Program-made: the position numbers and the translations under genes
The notes under the pieces: generated by a model
The model's input: only the letters and a program-made list of their open reading frames with translations
What the model was told of the DNA's origin: nothing
Databases searched by the model: none
In this document: piece by piece, positions 25,417-35,711 of the stretch
How positions within the stretch are numbered: the first letter of the stretch is position 1
Layout of the letters: the number at the start of each line of letters is the position of its first letter
Source: Arcobacter cryaerophilus gv. crypticus
Lineage (GTDB): Bacteria; Campylobacterota; Campylobacteria; Campylobacterales; Arcobacteraceae
DNA: 63,398 bases
Direction of reading: 5' to 3'
NCBI RefSeq assembly: GCF_002993025.1
Contig: NZ_NXGI01000001.1
Span: forward strand, 1 to 63,398

Positions 25417-26001
25417 ATGAGTTATATACCATATGTAGTTGAAAAAACAGGTCGAGGAGAGAGAAGTTACGATATTTATTCAAGACTTCTAAAAGATAGA
25501 ATTATCATGTTAAGTGGTGAAATCAACGATGCAGTTGCTTCAACTGTGGTGGCTCAACTTCTATTTTTAGAAGCTGAAGATTCTGAAAAAGATATCTATT
25601 TGTATATCAACTCTCCAGGTGGAGTTGTAACTTCTGGGATGTCTATTTTTGATACTATGAATTATATCAAATCAGATGTTTGTACTATTTGTATAGGTCA
25701 AGCTGCATCTATGGGTGCTTTTTTATTGAGTAGCGGAACAAAAGGAAAGAGATATTCTCTTCCAAACTCTAGAATTATGATTCACCAACCTTTAGGTGGT
25801 GCACGAGGTCAAGCAACAGATATTCAAATTCAAGCACGTGAAATTCAAAGATTAAAAGATACTTTAAATAGTATTTTAGCATCTCAAACTGGACAAGATG
25901 TAAAAACTATTGAAAAAGATACTGATAGAGATAATTTTATGAGCGCAGCTGAAGCTTGTACTTATGGTCTTATAGATGAAGTTATTGAAAAGCATAAATA
26001 A
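25417..26001 (+). CDS. clpP: ATP-dependent Clp protease proteolytic subunit
   Basis: 194 aa, full length. The catalytic triad is visible: Ser98 in [12 protein letters not shown], His123 in MIHQPLGG and Asp172 in DTDRDNF. It forms the tetradecameric serine protease that degrades unfolded and ssrA-tagged proteins with ClpX or ClpA. It follows tig by 14 bases and is followed by def after 8 bases, so the three are likely co-transcribed. Confidence 0.97.
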   Translation: MSYIPYVVEKTGRGERSYDIYSRLLKDRIIMLSGEINDAVASTVVAQLLFLEAEDSEKDIYLYINSPGGVVTSGMSIFDTMNYIKSDVCTICIGQAASMGAFLLSSGTKGKRYSLPNSRIMIHQPLGGARGQATDIQIQAREIQRLKDTLNSILASQTGQDVKTIEKDTDRDNFMSAAEACTYGLIDEVIEKHK

Positions 26002-26009
26002 GAAGAACA

Positions 26010-26525
26010 ATGCTTAGAGAGATTATTACATATCCAAATAAATTACTTCGAACAAAATCAAAAGATGTTGAAGAGTTTAATAGCGAACTTCACACTCTTT
26101 TGGACGATATGTATGAAACTATGATAACAGCTTCTGGAGTAGGGTTAGCAGCCATTCAAATAGCAGTACCACTAAATGTTTTAATAATAAATGCTGTAAA
26201 TGAATATGATATTCAAGATAAAGATGATTTAATTGAAGCAATTAATCCAATAATTACTCATAAAGATGGAGAGTTAGTATATCAAGAAGGATGTCTTAGT
26301 GTACCAGGTTTTTATGAAGATATTACAAGAGCAAAGCATATTATTGTAGAGTATTTTAATAGATTTGGAGAAAAACAAACTATGGAATGTGAAGATTTTT
26401 TAGCAGTTGCTTGGCAACACGAAATGGAGCATTTAGATGGACATGTTTTTATAGAAAATCTATCTTTTACAAAACGACAAAAGTTTGAAAAAGAGTGGAA
26501 AAATAAGAAAAAATCTAAAAAATAG
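26010..26525 (+). CDS. def: Peptide deformylase
   Basis: 171 aa. All three conserved motifs are present: GVGLAAIQI (motif 1), EGCLSVPG with metal ligand Cys95, and QHEMEHLDG with His137, Glu138 and His141. It removes the formyl group from nascent N-termini with Fe2+ as cofactor. Last gene of the tig-clpP-def unit, and functionally linked to trigger factor at the ribosome exit. Confidence 0.96.
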   Translation: MLREIITYPNKLLRTKSKDVEEFNSELHTLLDDMYETMITASGVGLAAIQIAVPLNVLIINAVNEYDIQDKDDLIEAINPIITHKDGELVYQEGCLSVPGFYEDITRAKHIIVEYFNRFGEKQTMECEDFLAVAWQHEMEHLDGHVFIENLSFTKRQKFEKEWKNKKKSKK

Positions 26526-26533
26526 ATTTTTTC

Positions 26534-26908
26534 TTATATACTTTTTGAGACAATATTAAAAATAATCACACTTAAAAAAATATTTGAAAAAATCCAAATA
26601 TTCCAAAAAAACAATCTTTCAAAATTTGTAGCAAAAACATTCTTGAAATTTATAGGACAAGATTTAATTGCCAAAAAAATTGCTAAAAGAATAGCTAAAA
26701 TAAAACTATAAAAATTAATTTGAGCAAAAACAAGTGTAAAAAATGAGAAAAATGGTGAAAATATAGTAAGAGCAAAAAGTCTTCCATATCCTTTTCTTCT
26801 TTTTTCTCCATTAAAATAACCAACTGTATAACTACAATTTGGGCAAATTGTACCCATTCTTGATAAAATTTTATTATTACAACTTGGACAATTAATAAGT
26901 TCAGACAT
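26534..26908 (-). CDS. Zinc-ribbon membrane protein of unknown function
   Basis: 124 aa. The N-terminus has two CxxC pairs (CPSCNN and CPNCSY, about residues 8-26) forming a short zinc ribbon. Two to three hydrophobic helices follow (about 45-80 and 97-118). Similar zinc-ribbon/TM proteins are widespread and uncharacterised. It converges on def with 8 bases between the stops and has its own start region at about 26909-26935. Confidence 0.7.
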   Translation of the reverse strand: MSELINCPSCNNKILSRMGTICPNCSYTVGYFNGEKRRKGYGRLFALTIFSPFFSFFTLVFAQINFYSFILAILLAIFLAIKSCPINFKNVFATNFERLFFWNIWIFSNIFLSVIIFNIVSKSI

Positions 26909-26981
26909 AGATATTCCTAAATTTTTGTTGCATTATAGCAATAAGTTTTTTAATCAACAGAAATTTAAGAGAATGAATTTT

Positions 26982-27383
26982 TTATTTTGTCTCCTCAATT
27001 ATCCAAACTTCATATAGTTTTGATATTTTTTTTATCTCATCTTTTGATGCTTTTCTTCTACAAGATAAGTATCCATTTGTTCCATCACAAGATGAAAAAG
27101 GGTAAACAGTTGCAAAAACCCAATAATATCCACCATTTTTTGTTGCATTTTTTACATATCCAGTCCAAATCTCACCTTTTTTAACAGTTTCCCACAAATC
27201 TTTAAAAGCAGTTTTTGGCATATCTTTATGTCTTACAACATTGTGAGGTTTTCCTATTAACTCCTCTAAAGAGTATTCAGCAATATCGCAAAAATCTCTA
27301 TTTGCAAATCTTATAATACCTTTTTCGTCGGTTTCACTAACCAAAAAAGCATAATCATTTAAAATTGTCTCTTTTTCATCCAT
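26982..27383 (-). CDS. Single PAS-domain protein (Aer/CetB-like)
   Basis: 133 aa consisting of one PAS domain. The Aer-type segment is clear (SLEELIGKPHNVVRHKDMPKTAFKDLW, then WTGYVKNATKNGGYYWVFATVYP). Such proteins bind FAD or heme and sense redox state. It has no kinase or signalling domain of its own. The chemoreceptor gene immediately upstream on the same strand (28-base gap) suggests a two-protein energy-taxis sensor like Campylobacter CetA/CetB. Confidence 0.82.
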   Translation of the reverse strand: MDEKETILNDYAFLVSETDEKGIIRFANRDFCDIAEYSLEELIGKPHNVVRHKDMPKTAFKDLWETVKKGEIWTGYVKNATKNGGYYWVFATVYPFSSCDGTNGYLSCRRKASKDEIKKISKLYEVWIIEETK

Positions 27384-27411
27384 AATAAATGCCCCTATAT
27401 TTTTTTATATT

Positions 27412-29202
27412 TTAAAACTTTTTATTTTTTGCATCTTCTAAAACTTCTATTGCCATAGAGGATACTACATTTGAAATGTCATTTATTAAATTCGTCTCTT
27501 TTTGATTATCTTTTGAGATTTTATCTAAGCTTACTATTGTCTGGCTTACTTGATTTATTCCTGCCATCTGTTCATTTGCTGCATCACTTACATTTTGAAT
27601 AATTTGTAAAGTTTCAGTAATATGAGTATGAAGATTTTTATACCCGTTTTGCATCTCGTTTGATATATTTTTCCCTTCATAGGCTTTTTGATTTGCTATT
27701 TCTACAAGTTTTTTTATCTCATTTGCTGCTTCTGCACTTTTATTTGCAAGGTTTCTAACTTCTCCTGCAACAACAGCAAATCCCTTTCCAGCCTCACCAG
27801 CAGTTGCAGCTTCAACAGCTGCATTTAGACTAAGAATATTTGTTTGAAATGCTATTTGGTCTATTATAGTTATAGCTTCATTTATAGCTATAACTTTTTC
27901 ATTTATATCATCCATGGATTGTGTTGTTTTGTTTGATAGTTTGTAGCCATCTTCAACAGCTTGTTTTACTATTTCTGCTAAATTTGACATAGAAGTAGTA
28001 TTTTTTGAGTTGTTATTTGTTATTTCAGATATTTTTTCTACAGCCAAAGTTGTCTCTTCAAGACTTTCAATCTGTTTTGTAATCTTTGAAGTAAGATTTT
28101 CAATAGAGCTTTTTAGAGTTTTAGAATTAGTTTCTAAAGAGCTACCATTTTCCAAACTATTTTTTGCTTGGCTTGCCAAAGTATCACCCAAAGAGTTTAC
28201 GCTTTGAATAACTTTTAAAAGTCTTGATGGATTTGCAATTTTATCGTTAATATCAATTCTATCTTTATATTCGTTTCTAGTGTAAGAAGTAAGAGTTTTT
28301 TCTATATCTATCATATACTTTTCTAAGTCATCTAAAGCATCATTTATTGTATTTTTTAGAGTATTTATCATAGGATTTGAGCTACTTGAGTTTACTCTAC
28401 ATTTGAAAATACCTTTTTTGAGTTTATCAAAAGTTAAAACACTCTCTCCTATTACTCTCATATCATGTTTGAATTTATCATCAAATTCATCAATTGCAAT
28501 ATTTATATCTTTTGTCATAACTGAAAATTCACAATTACCTTCAAGTTTTTTCTTTTCAATTCTATTTTGTTTATATGTAATAAAACTTAAAAATTCACTA
28601 AAATGAGAAGAAAACTCTTTTATTCTTTTTGTAATTCCTCTTGTTATTAAGTAGAAGATTATTAGTTGTAAAATAATTATTAATACACCTAGAAGAACAA
28701 TTTTGTAGAAGAATTCAACATATATATCTTTTACATAATCTTCTTTATTTATTCCTGGAACAAGCCACATTTTCCATTCAGGAATATATTTATAGTATAT
28801 TATTTTATCTTGATTTGTTACATCAGTGTAGTATTCAATTATTCCACTTTTATCACCGCTTGAGATAATTTTTTGAATAAAATCTAATGAAGCTAGATTT
28901 TTACCCTCTATTGTTGGATGAATTATTATATTTCCAGATTCATCAACAAAATATATATAACCACTTTTTCCAATTTTGATCTCTTTTATTGCATCTTTAA
29001 ACTCTTTTGATTCGTATCCTTTAGGATTACTTTTTGCATAAAAAGAGCTTAGATTATAAACTGATAATCCTATGCTTTCCAAATCTTTATTGATTAAAAT
29101 TTCAATATTTTTTTTAGCAATAAAAAATGATACTGAAATTATAAAGATTAAACTAATAACATTAAAAAACATAGTTAATAATAATTTTTTGCTTGTAGAC
29201 AT
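27412..29202 (-). CDS. Methyl-accepting chemotaxis protein with periplasmic Cache domain
   Basis: 596 aa. A membrane helix at about 10-30 is followed by a periplasmic Cache-type sensor (about 35-165, with [19 protein letters not shown]), a second helix at about 168-190 and a cytoplasmic linker. The conserved signalling hairpin is at about 450-490 ([21 protein letters not shown]... and [13 protein letters not shown]). No CheR/CheB-docking pentapeptide is seen at the C-terminus. The ligand is unknown. The PAS protein gene follows by 28 bases, a possible redox-sensing partner. Confidence 0.93.
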   Translation of the reverse strand: MSTSKKLLLTMFFNVISLIFIISVSFFIAKKNIEILINKDLESIGLSVYNLSSFYAKSNPKGYESKEFKDAIKEIKIGKSGYIYFVDESGNIIIHPTIEGKNLASLDFIQKIISSGDKSGIIEYYTDVTNQDKIIYYKYIPEWKMWLVPGINKEDYVKDIYVEFFYKIVLLGVLIIILQLIIFYLITRGITKRIKEFSSHFSEFLSFITYKQNRIEKKKLEGNCEFSVMTKDINIAIDEFDDKFKHDMRVIGESVLTFDKLKKGIFKCRVNSSSSNPMINTLKNTINDALDDLEKYMIDIEKTLTSYTRNEYKDRIDINDKIANPSRLLKVIQSVNSLGDTLASQAKNSLENGSSLETNSKTLKSSIENLTSKITKQIESLEETTLAVEKISEITNNNSKNTTSMSNLAEIVKQAVEDGYKLSNKTTQSMDDINEKVIAINEAITIIDQIAFQTNILSLNAAVEAATAGEAGKGFAVVAGEVRNLANKSAEAANEIKKLVEIANQKAYEGKNISNEMQNGYKNLHTHITETLQIIQNVSDAANEQMAGINQVSQTIVSLDKISKDNQKETNLINDISNVVSSMAIEVLEDAKNKKF

Positions 29203-29312
29203 CTGTTTTCCCCCGAATTAAGACATAAAATAAATTTTATCATAATTATTTTGTTTTTTTGCAATAATATAATAAATTATTGTACTATTTTAAAAAAAGA
29301 TAAAGAGTGACT

Positions 29313-30824
29313 ATGAAAATCATAAAATCTGCCACACTTGATAGTATTGAAGCCACAATTATTGATGTTGAAGCAACATTCACAAAAGGAATGCCAAGTT
29401 TTACAATAGTTGGGATGGTTAGTACTAGTATAAATGAATCAAAAGACAGAGTAAAGTCCTCGCTACTTTTGAATGATTTCAAATTTCCACCACTAAAAAT
29501 AACAATAAATCTATCACCTAGTGAATTAAATAAAAAAGGTTCACACTTTGATTTACCAATTGCTTTGCAAGTTGCTTTATTTGATGAGAGCAAAATAGGT
29601 TTTGATGATTTTTTCTTTTTTGGTGAACTAGCACTTGATGGAACAATAAAAGATACAAGTCATATTTTTGCAATAGTTTTATCTTTGGCAAAAAAAGGAG
29701 AGTTAAAAAGAGTTGTAACTTCTTTGGATAGTGCAAAAAAATTAGGAAATATTCCAAATATTAATATTTATGTTGTAAATACATTAAATAATGCAATAGA
29801 GTTTATAAAAAGTAAAGATAAAGAGAATTATTTATATGAAAAAGAGCAAATTAAGTACGAAGTTTTAAATCTAAGCAATGAACAATATTTTTATGATAAA
29901 AAGTATGATGAAGATTTTAAAGATGTTATAGGTCAAGATATGGCGAAATATGCGGCACTTATTTGTGCAGCTGGAAATCATAATTTTTTGATGGAAGGAA
30001 GTCCAGGTTGTGGAAAATCAATGATTGCAAAAAGGTTGCAATATATTTTAGCACCTATGAATCTTGAAGAGATACTTGAAAAAGCAAAACTTCAGGCATT
30101 GGATTTAAAAGATGTTGATTTTAGTCCTATAAGAGCTTTTAGAAATCCACATCATTCAAGTACAAAATCTTCTATATTTGGTGGAGGAAGTTCAAATGCA
30201 AAAATGGGTGAAGTTGCTTTGAGTAACCATGGAGTTTTGTTTTTTGACGAATTACCCCACTTTCCTAGTAATATTTTAGAAGCTTTAAGAGAACCACTTG
30301 AAGATAATAAAATATTAATATCAAGAGTAAATAGTAAGATATTATATGAGACAAAATTTATATTTGTAAGTGCTATGAATCCATGTCCTTGTGGAAATAA
30401 ACTTTCAAGTATGAAAGAGTGTAGATGTAGTGATTTTGAAGTACAAAGATATAAAAACCGACTTAGTGAGCCATTTTTAGATAGGATTGATTTATATGTA
30501 GTTATGAATGATAGTTTTAGTGATAATAAAAATATCGTAAGTTCAAAAGAGCTTCACGAAAGTGTAATAAAAGCTTTTATAAGACAAAAACAAAGAGGGC
30601 AAAAAGAGTTAAATGGAAAACTAAGTGATAAAGATATAAAAAAATATTGTATTTTGGATAATGAGAGTTCTGATATACTTGAAAAAGCTAGAGTAAATTA
30701 TTCTTTATCATTTAGAAGTATAAATAAAGTTTTAAAAGTAGCAAGAACAATTGCTGATATAAATGATAATGAATTTATATCTAAAAGTGATTTATTAAAA
30801 AGTCTAAATTTTAGAAAAAGATAA
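29313..30824 (+). CDS. ComM/YifB-family Mg-chelatase-like AAA+ ATPase
   Basis: About 503 aa from the ATG at 29313 (a GTG two codons earlier is possible). The N-terminal half is a Lon-protease-S5-like fold (LSPSELNKKGSHFDLPIAL). The AAA+ core shows Walker A GSPGCGKSMIAKR, the FRNPHHSSTKSSIFGGG motif, Walker B GVLFFDELPHF and the zinc-binding-type CPCGNKLSS...CRC. ComM is a helicase that drives branch migration during natural transformation; the orthologue suggests competence in this organism. Confidence 0.92.
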   Translation: MKIIKSATLDSIEATIIDVEATFTKGMPSFTIVGMVSTSINESKDRVKSSLLLNDFKFPPLKITINLSPSELNKKGSHFDLPIALQVALFDESKIGFDDFFFFGELALDGTIKDTSHIFAIVLSLAKKGELKRVVTSLDSAKKLGNIPNINIYVVNTLNNAIEFIKSKDKENYLYEKEQIKYEVLNLSNEQYFYDKKYDEDFKDVIGQDMAKYAALICAAGNHNFLMEGSPGCGKSMIAKRLQYILAPMNLEEILEKAKLQALDLKDVDFSPIRAFRNPHHSSTKSSIFGGGSSNAKMGEVALSNHGVLFFDELPHFPSNILEALREPLEDNKILISRVNSKILYETKFIFVSAMNPCPCGNKLSSMKECRCSDFEVQRYKNRLSEPFLDRIDLYVVMNDSFSDNKNIVSSKELHESVIKAFIRQKQRGQKELNGKLSDKDIKKYCILDNESSDILEKARVNYSLSFRSINKVLKVARTIADINDNEFISKSDLLKSLNFRKR

Positions 30825-30899
30825 AAAAATATATTTTGTTTAATTACTATTAATATTTTTTTTGTAAAATCGAACAAAATTTGCGTTAAGGATCAAAAT

Positions 30900-32159
30900 A
30901 TGTCACCATCAACACTGCAGATTATCGCAGTTACTATTTTTGCACTAGCAATTATTCATATTTTTTCAGTTAAATATTTTGAACATTTAGCACACAGAAG
31001 CGAAAAACATTCTGGACTTTTCCATCTTCTTGGAGAAATAGAGGTTGTATTTGGTATTTGGGCTATGCTTTTAGTTTTATTTATGTTTATATTTCTGGGA
31101 AAAGAAGAGACAATGGACTATGTAAATAACAGAAATTACGAAGAGACAATGTTTGTATTCGTAATCATGGTTATTGCAGCAACTAGACCTATTTTAAATA
31201 CAGTCTTGTCTTTGGTAAAAAAAGTATCAAATATTTTGCCACTCAAAGGAGCTACTGCATTTTATTTTGTTGTAATGTGTTTAGTTCCACTTTTGGGTTC
31301 ACTAATTACAGAACCAGCTGCTATGACTTTAGCAGCACTGATTTTAAGTGATAAACTATTTTCACAAGGTATTTCAAACAAATTGAAATATATAACTTTG
31401 GGAGCTTTATTTGTAAATATATCTGTTGGAGGGACTTTGACAAATTTTGCAGCTCCTCCTATTTTAATGGTTGCAAAAACTTGGGATTGGGATACAATTT
31501 TTATGTTTACAACTTTTGGTTGGAAGGCAATCATTATTACTTTTATTAATACAGTTTTGATTATAGTTGTGTTTTATAAAGAACTTTCAAATATTAATAT
31601 AAGAACAACAGTTAGTGATAGAGAAAAGATACCTTTTGCTATAATTCTAGTTCACTTTATATTTCTTTTTTTAGTGGTATATTTTGGGCATTATCCAGCA
31701 TTTTTTATGAGTATATTTTTGCTATTTTTGGGAGTTACATATGCTTATCAACAATATCAAGATAGACTGATGCTAAGAGAAGGTCTTTTGGTTGCATTCT
31801 TTTTGGGTGGTTTGGTAATATTGGGTGGTCAGCAAGAGTGGTGGCTAAAAGATATTATATCAAATTTGAGTAACCCAGAAGCATTTTTAGGAGCAATAAC
31901 ATTAGGAGCATTTACTGATAATGCTGCTATTACGTATTTAGGTTCTTTAGTTGAAGGGTTAAGCGATGAGTTTAAGTATTATTTAGTTGCTGGAGCTGTT
32001 ACTGGTGGTGGATTGACAATTATTGCAAATGCACCAAATCCAGCAGGGGCTGCAATACTAAAAAGTCATTTTCAAGATAACTCTATTGACCCTAGATTTT
32101 TATTTTTAGGAGCATTAGTCCCTACAATAATTTCTAGTTTATGTTTTATATTTTTATAA
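30900..32159 (+). CDS. Putative Na+/H+ antiporter (PF07399-like)
   Basis: 419 aa with about 11-12 membrane helices. Segments PLLGSLITEPAAMTLAALIL and VNISVGGTLTNFAAPPILMVA, and the C-terminal GAFTDNAAITYLGSLVEGL, place it in the family of putative Na+/H+ antiporters of the ion transporter superfamily. Conserved polar residues within helices could form the cation site. Single-gene unit with AAGGATC as ribosome binding site; the next gene follows by 12 bases. Ion specificity is not proven. Confidence 0.82.
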   Translation: MSPSTLQIIAVTIFALAIIHIFSVKYFEHLAHRSEKHSGLFHLLGEIEVVFGIWAMLLVLFMFIFLGKEETMDYVNNRNYEETMFVFVIMVIAATRPILNTVLSLVKKVSNILPLKGATAFYFVVMCLVPLLGSLITEPAAMTLAALILSDKLFSQGISNKLKYITLGALFVNISVGGTLTNFAAPPILMVAKTWDWDTIFMFTTFGWKAIIITFINTVLIIVVFYKELSNINIRTTVSDREKIPFAIILVHFIFLFLVVYFGHYPAFFMSIFLLFLGVTYAYQQYQDRLMLREGLLVAFFLGGLVILGGQQEWWLKDIISNLSNPEAFLGAITLGAFTDNAAITYLGSLVEGLSDEFKYYLVAGAVTGGGLTIIANAPNPAGAAILKSHFQDNSIDPRFLFLGALVPTIISSLCFIFL

Positions 32160-32171
32160 GGATAATAAAAA

Positions 32172-32660
32172 ATGGTTTGTAATTTTGCTAAATTTGCAAG
32201 GACAAATAAGAGTTTGATAGTTTTTTCAAATGCATTTGACCACATTGAAGTTTTTAAAAAGTTTTATAAAGAAAAAGTAAAACCAAATGAGTTTGGTTTT
32301 GTAAAATTAAATAGTGATAGAATTTGTCTTTTACATGAAGATTTGAAATGCGATTTAATACAAGGTAAAACAACAGAGGATTTAAGAGATAAACTTTTAG
32401 GCTCTTTTGTGACAGAGTCTAGATATATTATTACATCTTCAAAATTTATTATTTTTCCAAAGAAATTTAGTTTTAAAAGAGTTGCAAATAGAATTTTTAC
32501 AGATTTTGTGATTCAAGGTGCTGGTGAAATTACACTAGAAAAAGTAGATAATGAAATTTTGGTTAAGTGTTTTGGAGAGTCAAAAGTATTAAATGTAAAA
32601 TCAAGACAAATAGACGCTATGATTATAAAAGATGAGCTTGAAGCTGAGTTTAACGATTAA
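32172..32660 (+). CDS. Conserved-looking hypothetical protein (162 aa)
   Basis: A soluble mixed alpha/beta protein with no signal peptide or membrane segment and no recognised domain. It has a basic central part (KFIIFPKKFSFKRVANRIF) and an acidic C-terminus (IIKDELEAEFND). It starts 12 bases after the antiporter gene, so it is likely co-transcribed. Its stop overlaps the stop of the convergent gene by 4 bases. No function is proposed. Confidence 0.75.
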   Translation: MVCNFAKFARTNKSLIVFSNAFDHIEVFKKFYKEKVKPNEFGFVKLNSDRICLLHEDLKCDLIQGKTTEDLRDKLLGSFVTESRYIITSSKFIIFPKKFSFKRVANRIFTDFVIQGAGEITLEKVDNEILVKCFGESKVLNVKSRQIDAMIIKDELEAEFND

Positions 32661-32914
32661 AACTCATCTTCTTCTTCAGATTCACTATCAAAGCAGTAAA
32701 TACACTCTTCATCAAAAAATGAGTACTCTTCATAGCAATAAAATTTTTCACAGCTATCACATTTAAAACAGTCGTACTCTTTTGCCAATTTTTGTTCTAG
32801 TTCTTCCGCACTAAAATTTGAGTTTTCTACAAAATCATCAAAGATTTTATATACATTTTTATTGTCTTCATTTTTTAGCTCTTTTGCTAAATCTTCTAAA
32901 GTTTCTAAAACCAT
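32657..32914 (-). CDS. Small acidic cysteine-rich protein (85 aa)
   Basis: The C-terminal half carries CFKCDSCEKFYC and later ECIYC, a likely zinc-binding cluster of five to six cysteines, and ends in an acidic tail (SESEEEDEF). The N-terminal half is helical. The net charge is strongly negative. No family is recognised. It converges on the 162-residue gene with a 4-base overlap and is divergent from thiI. Confidence 0.7.
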   Translation of the reverse strand: MVLETLEDLAKELKNEDNKNVYKIFDDFVENSNFSAEELEQKLAKEYDCFKCDSCEKFYCYEEYSFFDEECIYCFDSESEEEDEF

Positions 32915-32998
32915 ATTTCGCCTTTTAAATATTGTAAAAGCTGTATTATCTCAAAAAATGTTATAATCGCAACTTAAAAAAATATAGGTAAGTAAATA

Positions 32999-34456
32999 AT
33001 GATAGAAAAAGAGATAAAAACACAAAAATTTATAGTTAAATATTTTACAGAGATTATGATAAAAGGTGATAGAGCAAAAAAACAGATGTTAAATCAACTT
33101 CTAATGAATTTGCATAAACTTTCAAAAGATATTTCAAATGAGATAGTTTTAAAAAAGTTTTTTGATAAAATTGAACTCGTTACTCCTTTAGAGTTCTCTT
33201 TAGTTCTTAAAGAGAAACTTTTACAAACTCCTGGAATAGATCAAGTTTTAGAAGCTATACAAATAAATGATATGGATAGTTTAGATAAGATAAAAGTTGA
33301 AGTAAACAGATATATGTCAAATGAGATAATTGATAAAACATTTGTAATACGAGCAAAAAGAGTTGGAACTCAAGATTTTAAATCTATGGATATTGAGCAA
33401 ACTGTTGGTGGCTATATGCTAGCACACAATCAAACTAAAGGTGTTGACCTTAGAAATGCTGAAGTTACTATAAAACTTGATTTAGAACATAATAAATTAA
33501 ATATTATTACACAAAGATATACTGGATTGGGTGGTTTTCCACTTGGTAGTCAAGGTGAGATTTTATCTTTGATGTCAGGTGGATTTGATTCAACTGTTGC
33601 TTCATATTTATCTATTAAAAGAGGGCTTAAAACACATTTTATATTTTTTAATTTAGGTGGAATTGCTCATGAAATAGGTGTTAAACAAGTATCTTGGTAT
33701 TTGTGGAATAAATTTGCCTCAACTCACAGAGTTTCATTTATTACTATTCCTTTTGAAGATGTTGTAGGACAACTTTTCAAAGATATTAGTCCCTCATATA
33801 TGGGTGTTATGTTAAAAAGACTTATGATAATGGCAGCCCAAAAAGTTGCAAAAGATATGAAAATTGATGCTTTGATTACAGGTGAAAGTGTTGCTCAAGT
33901 TTCAAGTCAAACTTTACGAAACTTAAGCTTAATAGATAGTGCAAGTGATATTTTGATTTTAAGACCGCTAGCTATGATGAGTAAGCCTTATATTATTGAT
34001 ATTGCAACAAAAATAGGTACGAAGAAATTTGCAGAAGCAATGCCTGAATATTGTGGAGTTATATCTCAAAATCCTGTAACTGCTGGCAGTTTCGATAGAG
34101 TTGAAAAAGAGTCAAAAAAGTTTGATTATACTATTTTGGATGAAGCTATTAAAAATGCAAAAATCAAAAATATTGATGAGGTATTAGATGATGTTTGTGA
34201 AGTTGGGACTTTGGAAGTTGTAAATAGTGTTAGTGAAAACGAAATATTAGTTGATATAAGACAAAGTAACGATATTTTAAAAGCTTCTTGTGAAGTTTTA
34301 AAAATACCCTTTTATGATTTAAAAAAAGAGTTTAAAAAATTAGATAATTCAAAAACTTACCTATTATATTGTGATAAAGGTGTTTTAAGTCAACTTCACG
34401 GACAATATTTAAAAGATGAAGGAAAATATACAAATATTAAGGTTTTTAGACCTTAG
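32999..34456 (+). CDS. thiI: tRNA 4-thiouridine synthetase with rhodanese domain
   Basis: 485 aa, the long form. The order is an N-terminal ferredoxin-like/THUMP region (about 10-170), then a PP-loop ATPase (LSLMSGGFDSTVASYL, at about 195), then a C-terminal rhodanese domain with the persulfide cysteine in LLYCDKGVLS. ThiI adenylates U8 of tRNA and transfers sulfur to form s4U; the rhodanese part carries the sulfur and can also serve thiamine thiazole synthesis. The sulfur donor (IscS-type) is not in the window. Confidence 0.93.
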   Translation: MIEKEIKTQKFIVKYFTEIMIKGDRAKKQMLNQLLMNLHKLSKDISNEIVLKKFFDKIELVTPLEFSLVLKEKLLQTPGIDQVLEAIQINDMDSLDKIKVEVNRYMSNEIIDKTFVIRAKRVGTQDFKSMDIEQTVGGYMLAHNQTKGVDLRNAEVTIKLDLEHNKLNIITQRYTGLGGFPLGSQGEILSLMSGGFDSTVASYLSIKRGLKTHFIFFNLGGIAHEIGVKQVSWYLWNKFASTHRVSFITIPFEDVVGQLFKDISPSYMGVMLKRLMIMAAQKVAKDMKIDALITGESVAQVSSQTLRNLSLIDSASDILILRPLAMMSKPYIIDIATKIGTKKFAEAMPEYCGVISQNPVTAGSFDRVEKESKKFDYTILDEAIKNAKIKNIDEVLDDVCEVGTLEVVNSVSENEILVDIRQSNDILKASCEVLKIPFYDLKKEFKKLDNSKTYLLYCDKGVLSQLHGQYLKDEGKYTNIKVFRP

Positions 34457-34469
34457 TAGAAAGGACTGT

Positions 34470-35612
34470 TTAAAACTTAATCTCATACCTAACATTTCGA
34501 CCAGCAGTACCATCTATTTGTTTTATACATCCAAATTCTACAAGAGCAGTTATATCTCTAACTGCTGTAGCTTTACTAACTTTTGTTAAAGATATATATT
34601 TTTTTGTATTAAGTCCACCCTCAAAGTTTTCATTACCCATATCAAGTATTTTATTTAAAACTTTTATTTGTCTTTCATTTAGAGCTTTGCTTCTATGTTT
34701 ATCCCAAAATTTTGTTTTTTGTATAAAATATTCAATATTTATTAGTGATTGTTTCATAGCATTATTTAATATATTTAGATGCCAAATAAGCCAAGGTGTA
34801 AGATCAAACTCTTTATTTAAAAATAAGTTCGTAGTTTTATCTAGAATATCATAATAGGCTTTTCTATCTTTATTAATTGCAGTAGAAATAGAGTAGAGTT
34901 TAAATTCTGTATTTGAACTATTTTTAGATAGAATATAATCTGTAATTGCTCTTGCAATTCTTCCATTTCCATCATCATATGGGTGTATAATTACAAACCA
35001 AATATGAACTATTGCTGCTTTTATATAGATATTTTCAGAACTTTCATTACAATATTTTAAAAAGTTTTCAATATCTTCATTGATATTTTTTTCAGGTATT
35101 GCTTTGTAGTGAACTTTTTCATGTCCAATTGCACCTGAAATTACTTCCATATCACTATGACTTCTAAATTTTGCGATATCAATTTTATTTAGTTTACTAT
35201 ATTGAGTATGCTCAAAAAGGCAGTTATGCCAAGCATGAAGTCTATCTACATTTAAATCATTTTTATTTAAATTTGAATCTATTAAAATTTCTACTAAATT
35301 ATCAGTTGCAATAGTTGAATACTTATCATTTCTTGCATCAAAATCTTTATCAAGTTTTTTCCTAAAAGAAGAACGAACACTCTCTCTTTTTAAAATCTCA
35401 CCCTCTATTAAAGAAGTATTAATAGCTTCATCAGTTAATGTTTCAATTTCAATTTTTGTTATATCATCACTACTAAATAGTTTTGAAATACCATCAAGTT
35501 GTCCTCTATTGTACTCAATTTGAGTAAGTAAATCTGTTAGCTTTGATTTGTCATATTTAAAATTTGGATAATCTTTATGTTGCCATATCCATTTTATAAT
35601 ATTTTCTTTCAT
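34470..35612 (-). CDS. Fic-domain protein, class II (self-inhibited), with N-terminal DUF4172-like and C-terminal winged-helix parts
   Basis: 380 aa. The catalytic Fic motif is HPYDDGNGR at residues 210-218. The N-terminal inhibitory motif [S/T]xxxE[G/N] is seen as TSLIEG (Thr66, Glu70, Gly71), marking an intramolecularly inhibited class II enzyme. The first 30 residues (KWIWQHKDYPNFKY) match the domain often preceding Fic, and the C-terminal 80 residues look like a winged helix (TKVSKATAVRDITALVEFGCI). Fic enzymes AMPylate protein Ser/Thr/Tyr residues; the target is unknown. Stand-alone gene with its own start. Confidence 0.9.
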   Translation of the reverse strand: MKENIIKWIWQHKDYPNFKYDKSKLTDLLTQIEYNRGQLDGISKLFSSDDITKIEIETLTDEAINTSLIEGEILKRESVRSSFRKKLDKDFDARNDKYSTIATDNLVEILIDSNLNKNDLNVDRLHAWHNCLFEHTQYSKLNKIDIAKFRSHSDMEVISGAIGHEKVHYKAIPEKNINEDIENFLKYCNESSENIYIKAAIVHIWFVIIHPYDDGNGRIARAITDYILSKNSSNTEFKLYSISTAINKDRKAYYDILDKTTNLFLNKEFDLTPWLIWHLNILNNAMKQSLINIEYFIQKTKFWDKHRSKALNERQIKVLNKILDMGNENFEGGLNTKKYISLTKVSKATAVRDITALVEFGCIKQIDGTAGRNVRYEIKF

Positions 35613-35711
35613 ATTTTACCTTTGAGCCGAATAATTACTATAATAGTATCATAAAATGAGCCTATTATTTATCTTAATCGTATCATTTTAAAAACTATTT
35701 GATTATTATTT

